A stretch of 38,250 bases of DNA from positions 1-38,250 of the forward strand of contig JAJEIH010000063.1 in NCBI GenBank assembly GCA_022827685.1. The letters run 5' to 3'. Each line of letters starts with the position of its first letter. Within the stretch, counting starts at the first letter, position 1. This DNA is from Alphaproteobacteria bacterium (GTDB taxonomy: Bacteria; Pseudomonadota; Alphaproteobacteria; Bin95). Of the stretch, positions 1 to 8,622 are shown one piece after another. Made by a program: the position numbers and the translations under genes. The notes under the pieces are model-generated. The model was not told the origin of the DNA and made no database searches. It saw nothing but the letters and a program-made list of their open reading frames with translations.

Positions 1-505
1 CACCCGGAGGCGTCCGGAAAATGATCGTCTGACCCCCCTCCAACGCCCAAAAACTGAAATGTAGTGCCCCACGCAAAAATATTGCTTCTTAACACGCTGA
101 TAATAAACGAACTTTAATAAAGTCTGTTAAACTTGGGCTAATTCGCGCGTATCCTGCGCGGGCGCTCGCGCGCGTCCCCGCGCGCGTTTCGCGGCGGCGC
201 GAATCGCGCGCCTGATTGCGCGCGCGAGACGCAGGACACACTTCTCCCGTCAGCTTCCCGAGTGCTTTTTTTCGCGCCGGCGCGAAACAGGAGAGGGAAC
301 GGCCCCGCGCGGATGCCGCTTCCTTCCTCCGGCTTGATCCGGGTATTTTACACCACCTGTCAAGCCTATAGTCAGAATTATTTCAAATTATGAGAACAAC
401 AAGTCTGTATCGACCCTGCGCCGGCTCATGCCTGAGCCTCAAGGCCGGCGCCGCTATTGCAGGACAGTACCGCCGCAGACCACCTCAACCCGAACGGATC
501 GGTCT
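1..505. other. Gene-free stretch at the left edge
   Basis: I see no convincing gene. Frame 3 from the window edge runs open to a TGA at 31-33 and could be the last few codons of a plus-strand gene that begins outside the window, but nine codons are too few to identify. Positions 60-145 are AT-rich. From about 140 to 385 lies copy 1 of a repeat that recurs at about 20783-21020. The stretch is bounded on the right by the 3' end of the minus-strand outer-membrane protein gene. Confidence 0.6.
140..385. repeat. Dispersed structured repeat, copy 1
   Basis: This stretch resembles 20783-21020 in the same orientation. Shared blocks in order are a GCGC-rich segment, a hairpin (TCGCGCGC at 204-211 pairing with GCGCGCGA at 220-227, loop CTGATTGC), the 18-mer GCAGGACACACTTCTCCC at 231-248, the perfect 18-nt palindrome TTTCGCGCCGGCGCGAAA at 270-287, a GCCGCTTCCTT block and a final GTCAAGCCT. 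Both copies lie just beyond the 3' end of a minus-strand gene. No open reading frame is shared convincingly, so a structured non-coding element or an intergenic mobile repeat is more likely than a protein. Confidence 0.7.
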
Positions 506-1537
506 TTAGAAGCTGTATCTCAACGAGAGGGCGGCCCTGGTTTCTTCGATGTCCAGCAGCATGACTCCATCCAGCGGCGCGCGGGCCCTGGCATGATTGA
601 GGCCCAGATTTGCCGACAGCCCTCGCGCGATATCGTATTGGCCGCCGAGCGCCACGGACGCTTCGTCCTTGCCCTCGACACGGCCGATATGGCCTTCGAG
701 GGAAAGGGAGAATGCCCCCGTTTTCGTGCGAACGCCGGCGGAAACATACCGCCGGTCGATGTCCAGCCCCTTCGACGACAAGCGCTCCTGGCCCGCGCCC
801 GCGTCCAGGGTCGTGCTGCCGTAGATGACCTCGCCGACGAGGCTGAGCCCTCTTGTGTCGAACCGCCGCCCGCCGCGCGAAGCGAAGGCGCCCTCCGCTA
901 CCCGTAGCGCCATACGCCAGTCCCTGGTACCGGCCGGGCGCTGGAAGACCACGCCCAGGTCGGGATTGCCGTCTTCATCGACGACAGCGCCGACGACCCA
1001 GGGACCGAAGCGTCCGGTATAGCCGCCGCTCCTGTCCTCCGGAGCGCCGAGGAAACCGTCGAAGGCCAGCGCACCATTCCCGGCGCCGCGCAGGCGCCGC
1101 GTCATTTCTCGCACGATGCCCGAGACATTCCCGACCGACACCGTGCCCCAATAGCTGCCGACGGAGAGCGCCGCATTGTCCGTATAACCGTCGCCGGTCC
1201 CGAACACGGTCGTCGGGTCGGAAGCGTGCTGGCCGAAATAGGAGAGATCGACCCGCCAGCGGTTCTCCAGCTGCGTCAGCGCGTTTGCCTGGAAGTTCCC
1301 GATCAGGCCGGTATCGGTGTCATTGCTGCCCTCCGTGTCAACGCTCCAGCGTGCATCAACGAGACCGGTCAGGATGAAGGTCACGTCGGCGACCTCAACG
1401 GCGAGCGGCTCCTCCATGGACGACAGGCTTTCGTAATTCAGGGAAACCGGCTCGGCCGAGGCGGAGCCGCCCCCGGCCATGCCGGCAAGCACGATCGCGG
1501 CGGGAAGCAGGGTCCGCCGAACCTGGTTCGCTGCCAT
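506..1537 (-). CDS. Outer-membrane beta-barrel (porin-like) protein
   Basis: The 343-residue protein starts with a Sec signal peptide (basic MAANQVRR, hydrophobic core, SASA cleavage site near residue 28). The rest shows alternating polar and hydrophobic stretches with repeated glycine-aromatic turns, typical of amphipathic beta strands. It ends in LRYSF; a terminal phenylalanine is the signal read by the BAM assembly machine. It should therefore lie in the outer membrane, perhaps as a passive channel. Its start codon lies 4 nt beyond the stop of the haloperoxidase-type gene, so the two are probably cotranscribed and translationally coupled. I cannot name the porin family or substrate. The start is supported by the position of the signal peptide. 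Confidence 0.8.
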   Translation of the reverse strand: MAANQVRRTLLPAAIVLAGMAGGGSASAEPVSLNYESLSSMEEPLAVEVADVTFILTGLVDARWSVDTEGSNDTDTGLIGNFQANALTQLENRWRVDLSYFGQHASDPTTVFGTGDGYTDNAALSVGSYWGTVSVGNVSGIVREMTRRLRGAGNGALAFDGFLGAPEDRSGGYTGRFGPWVVGAVVDEDGNPDLGVVFQRPAGTRDWRMALRVAEGAFASRGGRRFDTRGLSLVGEVIYGSTTLDAGAGQERLSSKGLDIDRRYVSAGVRTKTGAFSLSLEGHIGRVEGKDEASVALGGQYDIARGLSANLGLNHARARAPLDGVMLLDIEETRAALSLRYSF

Positions 1538-1541
1538 GACT

Positions 1542-2933
1542 TCAAGCCTTCGCCGGAAAGGTGGAATTGAAGGCGTGCCTGGCGAGCGCGCGCCCGGATT
1601 TCAGCCCCTGGTCGTTGTCTATCGCCCAGTGGACGCCTCCATAGAGGCGGCTCAACCCGTTTTCGTCCGCCATATGGCTCAGGCTGGTCCAGCTTCGGGT
1701 TACGCCCTGCAATTGCGGCCACAGCACCTCATCCGGCGAGCGCCCCGAAAAGGCCACATCGTCCCGGCCGAGGAGCAAGGCAATCATTTCCGCCGCGGCA
1801 GCGCCGAACGTGGAGTGACCGGATGTATAGGCGGGAAATTCCGGCGTCGGGATGTAGCTCCGCCATCCGGGTTGAAGCGCCACGCGCGGATCGGAACTGC
1901 GGAGAGCGGGCGCGCGGACGCGAATAGCGCTTTCCGGCCGCAGGATGTCGTAGTGGTATTTGTTGTCCCAGGCGCAGATCGATGCGTCGCACTGGGTCAT
2001 GCCGATCAGCGCGAAGGCGCGGGCCAGCTCGATGAAGGAGAGGCCCCGGTCCTGCAGGAGCTGCATGGCGATGTAGATCATGTGCCCCGGCGGAGTGATG
2101 CCCCAGGGCCCGTCTTCCCAGAAAAGCGCGATCTCCGATTCGTCGGCGGTCCTGACACTGCTGTCCATGCCCCCGAGGCGGCGGATAGTGTCGAACTCTT
2201 CGGCAAATTCCGGGCTTGCGGCGTCGTAGAATCCGGTCACCCGGAATTGCGGCCCGCTCTTCATCGTCCACGGCCTGATCTTGCCATGGCCGGGATAGAG
2301 GCACCGGTCGAAAGAAGCGAATGCGGGCCCCGGCGACGCGCCATAGAACGGGCCTGTCGGGCTCCATCGCAGCGAATCCGCCCGTCGGCGGTAGCGCCCG
2401 AGATAGTAGTTGACCTCGCTCGGCTCCGAGCCGTCATCCGTGCGCATGTCGAGCACCCGGCGGCCCGCAGCACGGCCCCACTCGGCGCCGAGAGACTTCG
2501 CCTCGCCGTCGGGAAACCGGCTGAGGAAACCGATGCGCTCGAACAGGAACGGTTGCTGAAACGCCTCGGCCGCCGCCGTTGCGAAAGCGATGCCGTAGGC
2601 CACCTCCGGATCCGCCCCGCGCGGACCCTGGCCGATGCCGAAGGGCTCGTCATAGGCCTGGACGATGCCGTTGGCAGCTAGGAAGCCGGCGGCAGTGGCC
2701 AGCCCGTAATTGTATGCGGCGCGGGGTGTCAGAACCCTCTGGTCCCGGACCTGCTGCAGGGCCGCGTCCACCCACAGGAAAACCGTGTTCCGGTTCTGCG
2801 GTTTCAGGATCTGGCTCGTATAGGACGAGCGATGCCCCTGGGAGGCTACATGCGGGCCGGCGCAGCCGGCCAGGGACAAGGTGGAGGCCGCAGCGGCGGC
2901 GGCAGTGAGAAACTGCCGTCTGGTGTGGCTCAT
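1542..2933 (-). CDS. Vanadium-dependent haloperoxidase / PAP2-superfamily lipoprotein
   Basis: The 463-residue protein carries all three vanadate/phosphate-binding motifs of the vanadium chloroperoxidase-PAP2 superfamily. K325 with R332-P333 fits KxxxxxxRP, S371-G372-H373 is the SGH motif, and S428-R429 with H435 and D439 fits SRxxxGxHxxxD. H435 is the expected vanadate ligand and H373 the acid-base histidine. The N-terminus has a twin-arginine signal (TRRQFLT, residues 4-10) and a lipobox LAGC with C24, so it is probably exported folded and lipid-anchored. Known members oxidise halides with hydrogen peroxide or act as acid phosphatases; sequence alone does not decide which. It is the first gene of a pair with the outer-membrane protein. 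Confidence 0.85.
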   Translation of the reverse strand: MSHTRRQFLTAAAAAASTLSLAGCAGPHVASQGHRSSYTSQILKPQNRNTVFLWVDAALQQVRDQRVLTPRAAYNYGLATAAGFLAANGIVQAYDEPFGIGQGPRGADPEVAYGIAFATAAAEAFQQPFLFERIGFLSRFPDGEAKSLGAEWGRAAGRRVLDMRTDDGSEPSEVNYYLGRYRRRADSLRWSPTGPFYGASPGPAFASFDRCLYPGHGKIRPWTMKSGPQFRVTGFYDAASPEFAEEFDTIRRLGGMDSSVRTADESEIALFWEDGPWGITPPGHMIYIAMQLLQDRGLSFIELARAFALIGMTQCDASICAWDNKYHYDILRPESAIRVRAPALRSSDPRVALQPGWRSYIPTPEFPAYTSGHSTFGAAAAEMIALLLGRDDVAFSGRSPDEVLWPQLQGVTRSWTSLSHMADENGLSRLYGGVHWAIDNDQGLKSGRALARHAFNSTFPAKA

Positions 2934-3570
2934 GACGGTCCTTTCGGTTCCGGATAGGACAGACGGGTACGGATGCGCAGCCGGGCGCTCCGCGTTGCCG
3001 GAAAAAGAGGCTGGAGAAGCGGCGCCGGGCCGCCGGCTTATGCGACCGTGGGCGCCGAAAGAACGAGCGTCATCCCGGAGAGGATTGCGGCGCCAGTTGC
3101 GTCTCGACGCCGTAAGGAATTCCGAACCCGATCAGGCCGCTCGGGACAAAGTTAACGCTACGGCGGATGACTTAAATCTCGCGAACAAAAATTAGCCGTT
3201 TCTGCAAAAATAATAAAATCAATTGCTGAAATTTTACTTATGCGGCCAACGCCACAGGAATTGGCATGAAAACACAGCAGCTTCCCGTATCCACCAGCTC
3301 TTTCCATCATTATGGTTTTGCCCAACTGGTATCGTTCTATCGCACCGACAATGTCAGTGTATTGCTTGGTATTACATATCATAACGAAAAACAATATTGT
3401 CTATAAAGGAATTCATGGCGACATTTTGGCGCTCTATTGTTTTCGCGAGTTTTCCCGGGCATCTGCATCGGCTCAACCGGAGCCACAGATACAGGCCGCG
3501 GCCGTGCGGTCCGCCCTGCACGGCTTTTCTGCAAACCGGAAATCGTGGCCCCGTCGGACCGGATGCAGGG
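2934..3570. other. Long gene-free stretch with an AT-rich core
   Basis: This 637-nt gap separates the starts of the haloperoxidase pair (leftward) from the end of the Mth938-like gene. Positions 2934-3130 have GC-rich composition like the genes around them. About 3160-3420 is markedly richer in A and T, with runs such as AAAAATAATAAAATC. Short reading frames exist on both strands, but none has a recognisable protein or family-like composition. The AT-rich part probably holds promoter elements for the leftward operon or is the remnant of transferred DNA; I cannot place a specific site. Confidence 0.5.
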
Positions 3571-3951
3571 TTACTCGACGGCGATGAGCGCGGCGGCGAC
3601 GCGGCGGTCTTCCGCCATCAGCACATTGAAGGTCCTGCAGGCCGCGCCGGTGTCCATGGCGTCGGCGACCATGCCCTCGGCCCGGATCGCCTCGCGCAGC
3701 GTCCGGGGCAGGAGCTCCGCCCGGCCGCCGCAGCCGATCAGCAGGATTTCCGGGAGGTCCTCCCCCTCGGTCAGCGGCATCAGGCTTTCCAGCGTGAGGT
3801 CGCGGAACTCCGCCACGGGCCAGGGCAGGGCCGCGTCGGGGCGGAGCAGCACGGAACCCGTCCAGACGGCGCCGGAAATCCGGAAGCGCCCGCCCCCGTA
3901 GCCTTCGACGACCTGCCGGCCTTGCGGGACGACAGGGCTGATGTCGGTCAT
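3571..3951 (-). CDS. Mth938-like (DUF498/NDUFAF3 family) protein
   Basis: This 126-residue protein matches the Mth938 domain family in length and pattern, including the LLIGCGGRAELLP segment around residues 70-82 and the C-terminal stretch with a conserved N in FNVLMAEDRRVAAALI. The eukaryotic relative NDUFAF3 assists assembly of respiratory complex I; the bacterial role is not established. The start codon overlaps the secF stop codon (ATGA, 3948-3951), so translation is coupled to secF. The order yajC-secD-secF-Mth938 is a recurrent alphaproteobacterial arrangement, which supports both the identification and the start. It appears to be the last gene of its operon. Confidence 0.88.
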   Translation of the reverse strand: MTDISPVVPQGRQVVEGYGGGRFRISGAVWTGSVLLRPDAALPWPVAEFRDLTLESLMPLTEGEDLPEILLIGCGGRAELLPRTLREAIRAEGMVADAMDTGAACRTFNVLMAEDRRVAAALIAVE

Positions 3952-4898
3952 CGGTCGCCGAGCGTGCGGGCGACTTCGGCGTCGTCGGGCAGGTCGTCCG
4001 TCGCGCTCGGGCGCACCCCCATCCACAGGAGCGTGGCCGACGCGATCCAGACCGAGGAATAGGTGCCGATGATGACGCCCCAGATCATCGCGAAGGCGAA
4101 GTCGCGAATGACCTCGCCGCCGAGGAAGAACAGCGAAAGCAGGGCAAGCAGCGTGGTCACGGAGGTCATGACCGTGCGCGACAGGGTCTCGTTGACCGAG
4201 CGGTTCAGGAGGTCGGTCATCGGCAGGGTCTTGTAGCGGCGCAGGTTCTCGCGCACCCGGTCGAACACGACCACCGTGTCGTTGATCGAATAGCCGGCGA
4301 TGGTCAGCACCGCCGCCACCGTCGAGAGGTTGAACTCCAGCTGGAGGATGGAGAAGACGCCCACCGTCGTTATGACATCGTGAGCCAGCGCCAGCACGGC
4401 GCCCACGCCGAACTGCCATTCGAACCGGAACCAGATGTAGGCCATAATCGCGAGCAGGGCGAGCGCGACGGAGATGGCGCCCGCCTCGATCAGCTCGCCG
4501 CCGACCTTGGGCCCGACGACCTCGACCCGCCGGTATTCCTCGACGCTGTCGCCGAGCGCCTCCTTCACGGCGGCAACCGTGGCCTGCTGGGCTGCGTCCC
4601 CGCCGGGCTGCTGCTGTATGCGGATCAGCACGTCGGTCGGCTGGCCGAACTCCTGCAGGCCGACCTCGCCCCTGTCGAGCGCGGAGAGCGTCTGGCGCAT
4701 GGCCGAGATATCGGCCGGGCCCTTGGTGCGCACCTCGATCAGGGTGCCGCCGACGAAGTCGATGCCGAAATTCAGGCTCTGCACCGCGAGCGACGCCACA
4801 GCAGCCAGGATCAGCAGGATCGAGACGACATAGGCGCGCTTGCGCAGCGCGATGAACTGGAAATTGGTGTCCGGTGGAATGAGCCGCAGCGGTCGCAT
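3948..4898 (-). CDS. secF: Protein translocase subunit SecF
   Basis: SecF is the smaller half of the SecDF complex, which uses the proton gradient to pull exported proteins out of the SecYEG channel on the periplasmic side. The 316-residue product has a first membrane helix at about 22-41, the family motif FGIDFVGG at 44-51, a periplasmic domain, and five C-terminal helices with the conserved YSINDTVVVFDRVREN segment near residue 200. I chose the ATG at 4898 because it places the first helix as in known SecF proteins and leaves a 16-nt gap after secD. The upstream in-frame ATG at 4961 would run into secD. Confidence 0.97.
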   Translation of the reverse strand: MRPLRLIPPDTNFQFIALRKRAYVVSILLILAAVASLAVQSLNFGIDFVGGTLIEVRTKGPADISAMRQTLSALDRGEVGLQEFGQPTDVLIRIQQQPGGDAAQQATVAAVKEALGDSVEEYRRVEVVGPKVGGELIEAGAISVALALLAIMAYIWFRFEWQFGVGAVLALAHDVITTVGVFSILQLEFNLSTVAAVLTIAGYSINDTVVVFDRVRENLRRYKTLPMTDLLNRSVNETLSRTVMTSVTTLLALLSLFFLGGEVIRDFAFAMIWGVIIGTYSSVWIASATLLWMGVRPSATDDLPDDAEVARTLGDR

Positions 4899-4914
4899 CG
4901 TTCCTGCCCGCCCC

Positions 4915-6477
4915 TCAGATCGGCAACATTTGCGGGCGCCGGCGGCGAACCCAGAGGACAACCATCAGCCGCGTGACCCAGATTGCGGTGAACATGGAGG
5001 TCATGATGCCGATGGCGAGCGTGACGGCGAACCCCTTGACCGGCCCGGAGCCGAACCAGAACAGCAGCGCCGCGGCGATCAGGGTGGTCAGGTTCGCGTC
5101 GATGATCGTCTTGAGCGCGCGGTCGTAGCCGGCGTCTATCGCACCAATCACGCCGCGCCCGACCCGCGCCTCCTCGCGGATGCGCTCGAAGATCAGCACA
5201 TTGGCGTCCACCGCCATGCCGATGGTCAGCACGATGCCGGCAATGCCGGGAAGCGTGAGCGTCGCCTGAAGCAGCGACAACGCGCCGAAAATGAGCGCCA
5301 TATTGAACACGAGCGCGACATTCGCCATGAGGCCGAAGAGGCCGTAAACCACCACCATGAACACCAGCACGGCGACCATGCCGATGATGCTCGCCGCCTT
5401 GCCGGCGTCGATGGAGTCCTGCCCGAGACCGGGCCCGACCGTACGCTCCTCCAGATAGACCAGCGGCGCGGGCAGGGCGCCGGCGCGCAGCAGCAGCGCC
5501 AGGTTCTGCGCTTCGGTGAGCGAGAAAGACCCCGAAATGATGCCGGAGCCGCCCAGGATCGGCTCGTTGATCCGGGGCGCGCTGATGACCTCGTTGTCCA
5601 GCAGGATGGCAAGCGGCCGCCCGACATGCTCGCCGGTCGTGCGGCCGAACTGGCGCGCGCCCACCGAATCGAAGCGGAAGCTCACCACGGGCTGCCCGTC
5701 CTGGAAGGTCTGCTGGGCATCGACAAGGCGCTCGCCCGAAACCCGCACCCGCTTCTCGACGAGATAGTCGATCACCTGCCCGACCGGGTCCGTGCCCTTG
5801 TGCCAGCGCGCGCCCGGCGGCGCGGCGGCGGCCGGGTCCGCATTGCGCTGGTCCAGAAGGTGGAAGGTGAGCTTCGCCGTCTGGGTGAGCAGGTCCTTGA
5901 TCGCGTCGGGGTCGTCCACGCCCGGAAGCTGCACGATGATGCGGTCCAGGCCGTGGCGCTGGATCGTCGGCTCGCGAAGGCCGAGCTCGTTCAGTCGGAT
6001 ACGCAGGATTTCCAGCGTCTGCTCGACCGCCGCGCTCTCGACATCGACGACCACTTCCGAGGGGTATTCCAGCCGCGCGGCTCCGGCGTCGTCGATCTCG
6101 ACGGTCACGAGATTGTCGCGCTCGGCCATGAGCTGCCTGGCCCGCCCGACATCGCCTGCGTCGCGCAGCGTGAACACCACGGCATTGCCGCGCACGCCCA
6201 GCCCGCGATAGCCGATGCGCGCGTCGCGCAGGCTGCGGCGCACATTGTCCTCCACCGCCTCCAGGCGTTCCTTCAGCACGGCGCTCGTCTGCACCTCGAT
6301 CAACAGGTGCGCGCCGCCCTGGAGGTCGAGGCCAAGATTGACGGTCTTGTGCGGAATCCAGCTCGGCAGGTTCGTGCCGAGATTGTCCGACCGCCAGAAA
6401 TTAGGCGATGCGTAAACCAGGCCGAGCACGCAAATCGCCAGGATGACGACGATCTTCCACCTGGCGAAATAGAGCAT
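4915..6477 (-). CDS. secD: Protein translocase subunit SecD
   Basis: SecD pairs with SecF and YajC as the accessory complex of the Sec translocon. The 520-residue protein has an N-terminal membrane helix (residues 7-25), the GLDLQGG motif at 49-55, a large periplasmic region (about 30-340), and five further helices with the conserved GMAVDANVLIFERIREE stretch near 420-440, whose acidic residue is part of the proton path. The length is normal for alphaproteobacteria. It begins 6 nt after the yajC stop, so the genes are cotranscribed. Confidence 0.97.
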   Translation of the reverse strand: MLYFARWKIVVILAICVLGLVYASPNFWRSDNLGTNLPSWIPHKTVNLGLDLQGGAHLLIEVQTSAVLKERLEAVEDNVRRSLRDARIGYRGLGVRGNAVVFTLRDAGDVGRARQLMAERDNLVTVEIDDAGAARLEYPSEVVVDVESAAVEQTLEILRIRLNELGLREPTIQRHGLDRIIVQLPGVDDPDAIKDLLTQTAKLTFHLLDQRNADPAAAAPPGARWHKGTDPVGQVIDYLVEKRVRVSGERLVDAQQTFQDGQPVVSFRFDSVGARQFGRTTGEHVGRPLAILLDNEVISAPRINEPILGGSGIISGSFSLTEAQNLALLLRAGALPAPLVYLEERTVGPGLGQDSIDAGKAASIIGMVAVLVFMVVVYGLFGLMANVALVFNMALIFGALSLLQATLTLPGIAGIVLTIGMAVDANVLIFERIREEARVGRGVIGAIDAGYDRALKTIIDANLTTLIAAALLFWFGSGPVKGFAVTLAIGIMTSMFTAIWVTRLMVVLWVRRRRPQMLPI

Positions 6478-6483
6478 TGCCGG

Positions 6484-6873
6484 TTAGTTGCCCCTGCGGC
6501 CGAACAACCCGCCGAGAAGGCTGCCGCCCCCGACCGGACCGGCCGGTGCGGCGGCCTGGGCCTGACCGGGCTTGCTCAGCACATCGGTGATCTGCGAGCG
6601 GACCATACGCACCCGCACGCCCTCCGCTATCTCCACCAGCACTTCATGCTCGTTGCTGACACGGGCGACGACGCCCATGATGCCACCGGCGGTCACAACC
6701 CTGTCGCCGCGCCGGAGCGCAGCCACGAGTTCGCGATGCGCCTTGGCCTTCTTCTGCTGCGGGCGGATCAGCAGGAAGTAGAACACGACGAAGATGAGGA
6801 TGATCGGCAACAGGCCGGTCAGCATGTCGCCGCCGCCGCCGCCGGACTGCGCGTAGGCCGGTGAGATCAGCAT
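6484..6873 (-). CDS. yajC: Preprotein translocase subunit YajC
   Basis: YajC is a small membrane protein that associates with SecDF. The 129-residue product has one membrane helix at about 18-36 followed directly by the conserved IRPQQKKAKAH segment (36-46) and the GDRVVTAGGIMGVV motif. Residues 11-15 are a glycine run, common in alphaproteobacterial YajC. The C-terminal tail is rich in alanine, proline and glycine and ends in a GRRGN segment. It is the first gene of the yajC-secD-secF-Mth938 operon; the promoter should lie in the 67-nt gap before the MBL-fold gene's 3' end or further upstream. Confidence 0.97.
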   Translation of the reverse strand: MLISPAYAQSGGGGGDMLTGLLPIILIFVVFYFLLIRPQQKKAKAHRELVAALRRGDRVVTAGGIMGVVARVSNEHEVLVEIAEGVRVRMVRSQITDVLSKPGQAQAAAPAGPVGGGSLLGGLFGRRGN

Positions 6874-6940
6874 GGAAGGCCCCTCCGAAAGGACGCGCGA
6901 CTATAGCCGCAGATGCCGCCTGCGCAAGGGTTGGCCCGGA

Positions 6941-7747
6941 TCAGGCCGAGGGCTCGGCGCCGAGGTCGAACACGATGCCTTCGAGCTCGGCGCCCGGGGC
7001 GGGATAACGCGCCGTCACCAGCTGGTCGTGGCCGGGAACCAGCCGGTCGAGCGAGCCCGCAAGCGCCAGGCAGCGCCGATAGCCTTCCACCATCTTCGCG
7101 AGGTCGTAGAAAATGGCGAACGGCCGCTCGTCCGTGACTTCCTCGAACAGGTGGACGGCATCGGAGGCGAGCAGGATCCAGCCCCGCCTGGTGTGGACGC
7201 GAAGCACCGTCTGGCCGCGCGCGTGGCCGCCGATCAGGTGCGACTCGAGGCCGGGCGCGATTTCAACGGCCGGATCGGTGTCAAAACGCAGCCGGTCTTC
7301 ATAGACGAGCTGCACCAGCGCCTGGGTGTCGCGCAGATGGTAGGCATGGCGGAAGGCCGGATGCGTCATGTCCGGCCCGGTGATCGACGCCATTTCCTCG
7401 GCATGCATGCGGAACGAAGCCGCCGGGTAATCGGCGAGATTGCCGACATGGTCGAAATGCGCGTGGGTCAGCAGCACGTCGGACGCCGTGTTCGCATCGA
7501 CGCCGAGCCGGGCCAGCACGGCCGCCGGGTCGTGCAGGAACATGCGCCCGCCTTCGCCGGAAATGTCGGACTTGAAGCCGGTATCGACGATCCAGGTCTT
7601 TCCGGCCCCCGTGATGACATAGGTGAAGAAGTCGAGGCCGGGGATCATCTTCGCCGGGTCGCCGCCCATGAAGGTCGAGCCTTCCGGGCGCTCCTTCTGC
7701 TCGCCATAGCGGATTGCGAAGACGTCGTAGGACGGCAGGCCGGTCAT
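6941..7747 (-). CDS. MBL-fold metallo-hydrolase (N-acyl homoserine lactonase-like)
   Basis: The 268-residue protein has the metallo-beta-lactamase zinc site: HAHFDH at 95-100, H175 in GGHARGQ, and D196 in ASDAVH. The spacing and the GGHARGQT segment resemble the AttM/AiiA-like branch that includes lactone hydrolases, so opening of acyl-homoserine lactones or another lactone or ester is plausible, but the substrate cannot be read from the sequence. No signal peptide is visible, so it should be cytoplasmic. I chose the ATG at 7747, which begins MTGLPSYDVFAIRYG; earlier in-frame starts would extend into the divergent glycosyltransferase gene. It is transcribed leftward, away from the four-gene rightward operon. 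Confidence 0.85.
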   Translation of the reverse strand: MTGLPSYDVFAIRYGEQKERPEGSTFMGGDPAKMIPGLDFFTYVITGAGKTWIVDTGFKSDISGEGGRMFLHDPAAVLARLGVDANTASDVLLTHAHFDHVGNLADYPAASFRMHAEEMASITGPDMTHPAFRHAYHLRDTQALVQLVYEDRLRFDTDPAVEIAPGLESHLIGGHARGQTVLRVHTRRGWILLASDAVHLFEEVTDERPFAIFYDLAKMVEGYRRCLALAGSLDRLVPGHDQLVTARYPAPGAELEGIVFDLGAEPSA

Positions 7748-7785
7748 GCGGGCTTTCTCCGATACTGCTAATGTGCCGCGCCCCG

Positions 7786-8622
7786 ATGGAGGACGGCTCC
7801 CTGGCGCCCAGTCTAGCACCGACCGTCAGCATTCTGGTCCCGTGTTTCGAGGCCGCCGAAACGATCGGCAAGGCGGTCGAAAGCGCGCTCGCCCAGACGT
7901 TCGACGACATCGAGGTGGTGCTCGCCTCCGACGACGGTGAAGACTATGCGGCCATGCTGGACTGCGCCGACCCGCGCCTCCGGCAGGTCTCCACGGGCCG
8001 GGCCGGCAGCGGCGACGGGCCCGCCCGCAATGCCGCGCTTGCCGCGGCGCGGGGACGGTTCGTCGCCAATCTCGACGCCGACGACGCCATGCGCCCGGAG
8101 CGCATCGCCTTCATGCTGCCCTTTGCGGAGCGCTACGGCGCGGCGGTGGACAATACGGCGCTCTGGATCGAGGGGCGCCTGACCAAGACGGCGTTCCCGC
8201 CCACCCCGGCCGACTTCCGGCTGACGGCCGAAGCCGTCCTCGCCCCCCGCCTGCCGATGAATGCGCTCGTTCGCCGCGAATTCGCCGGCGGGGGCTGGCG
8301 CGCCTTCGACTTCTGCAGCGATGTCGTGTTCAACCTCGAAGTGCTGAGCCGTTGCCCCAAATTCCGCGGCCTTGCGCGGACGGGCTACGACTACATCAAG
8401 CGCGATGGCTCGATCACCCAGTCGCCGGACACGGCCGACCGGGCGGCGCGCGGCTATGCCGCAATCATCGCCGCCATAGACGGGGGCGACCTCGACCTCA
8501 CGCCCGAAACCGCCGCCGCCGCCCGCGCGGAGTTCGCCGCCAATGCCAGCGCCAACGAGGCGTTCCGGACAGCCCGGGACGCCGGCGAGGTCGAGAACCT
8601 GGAAGCCTGGCTGGCGTCATGA
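7786..8622 (+). CDS. Family 2 glycosyltransferase
   Basis: The 278-residue protein opens with a GT-A fold signature: TVSILVPCFEAAETIGKAVES (about residues 13-33, nucleotide-sugar binding) and the metal-binding D97-A-D-D100 within NLDADDAM. It should transfer a sugar from an activated nucleotide sugar in the cytoplasm; the acceptor is unknown. No membrane segments are visible. Two starts are possible, ATG at 7771 and 7786; neither has a clear ribosome-binding site and I prefer the second. Its stop overlaps the start of the SDR gene (ATGA). Its presence at the head of a pterin and acyl-CoA operon could mean a glycosylated pterin or simply shared transcription. Confidence 0.85.
   Translation: MEDGSLAPSLAPTVSILVPCFEAAETIGKAVESALAQTFDDIEVVLASDDGEDYAAMLDCADPRLRQVSTGRAGSGDGPARNAALAAARGRFVANLDADDAMRPERIAFMLPFAERYGAAVDNTALWIEGRLTKTAFPPTPADFRLTAEAVLAPRLPMNALVRREFAGGGWRAFDFCSDVVFNLEVLSRCPKFRGLARTGYDYIKRDGSITQSPDTADRAARGYAAIIAAIDGGDLDLTPETAAAARAEFAANASANEAFRTARDAGEVENLEAWLAS

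Noticed and set aside
428-907. Plus-strand frame opposite the outer-membrane protein gene
   Set aside because: Arginine- and proline-rich translation without family features; a GC-rich shadow of the opposite-strand gene.
3158-3394. A 78-codon minus-strand frame in the AT-rich gap
   Set aside because: No ribosome-binding site or recognisable motif; AT-rich gaps give such frames by chance.
3415-4062. Plus-strand frame with AAAGGA before ATG 3415
   Set aside because: Apart from a plausible ribosome-binding site, it runs antisense through the Mth938-like gene and reads as shadow sequence.
4840-6864. A 674-codon plus-strand frame opposite secD
   Set aside because: Its translation is rich in His, Arg, Asp and Gly and antisense to the clear secD and yajC; long shadow frames are expected at this GC content.
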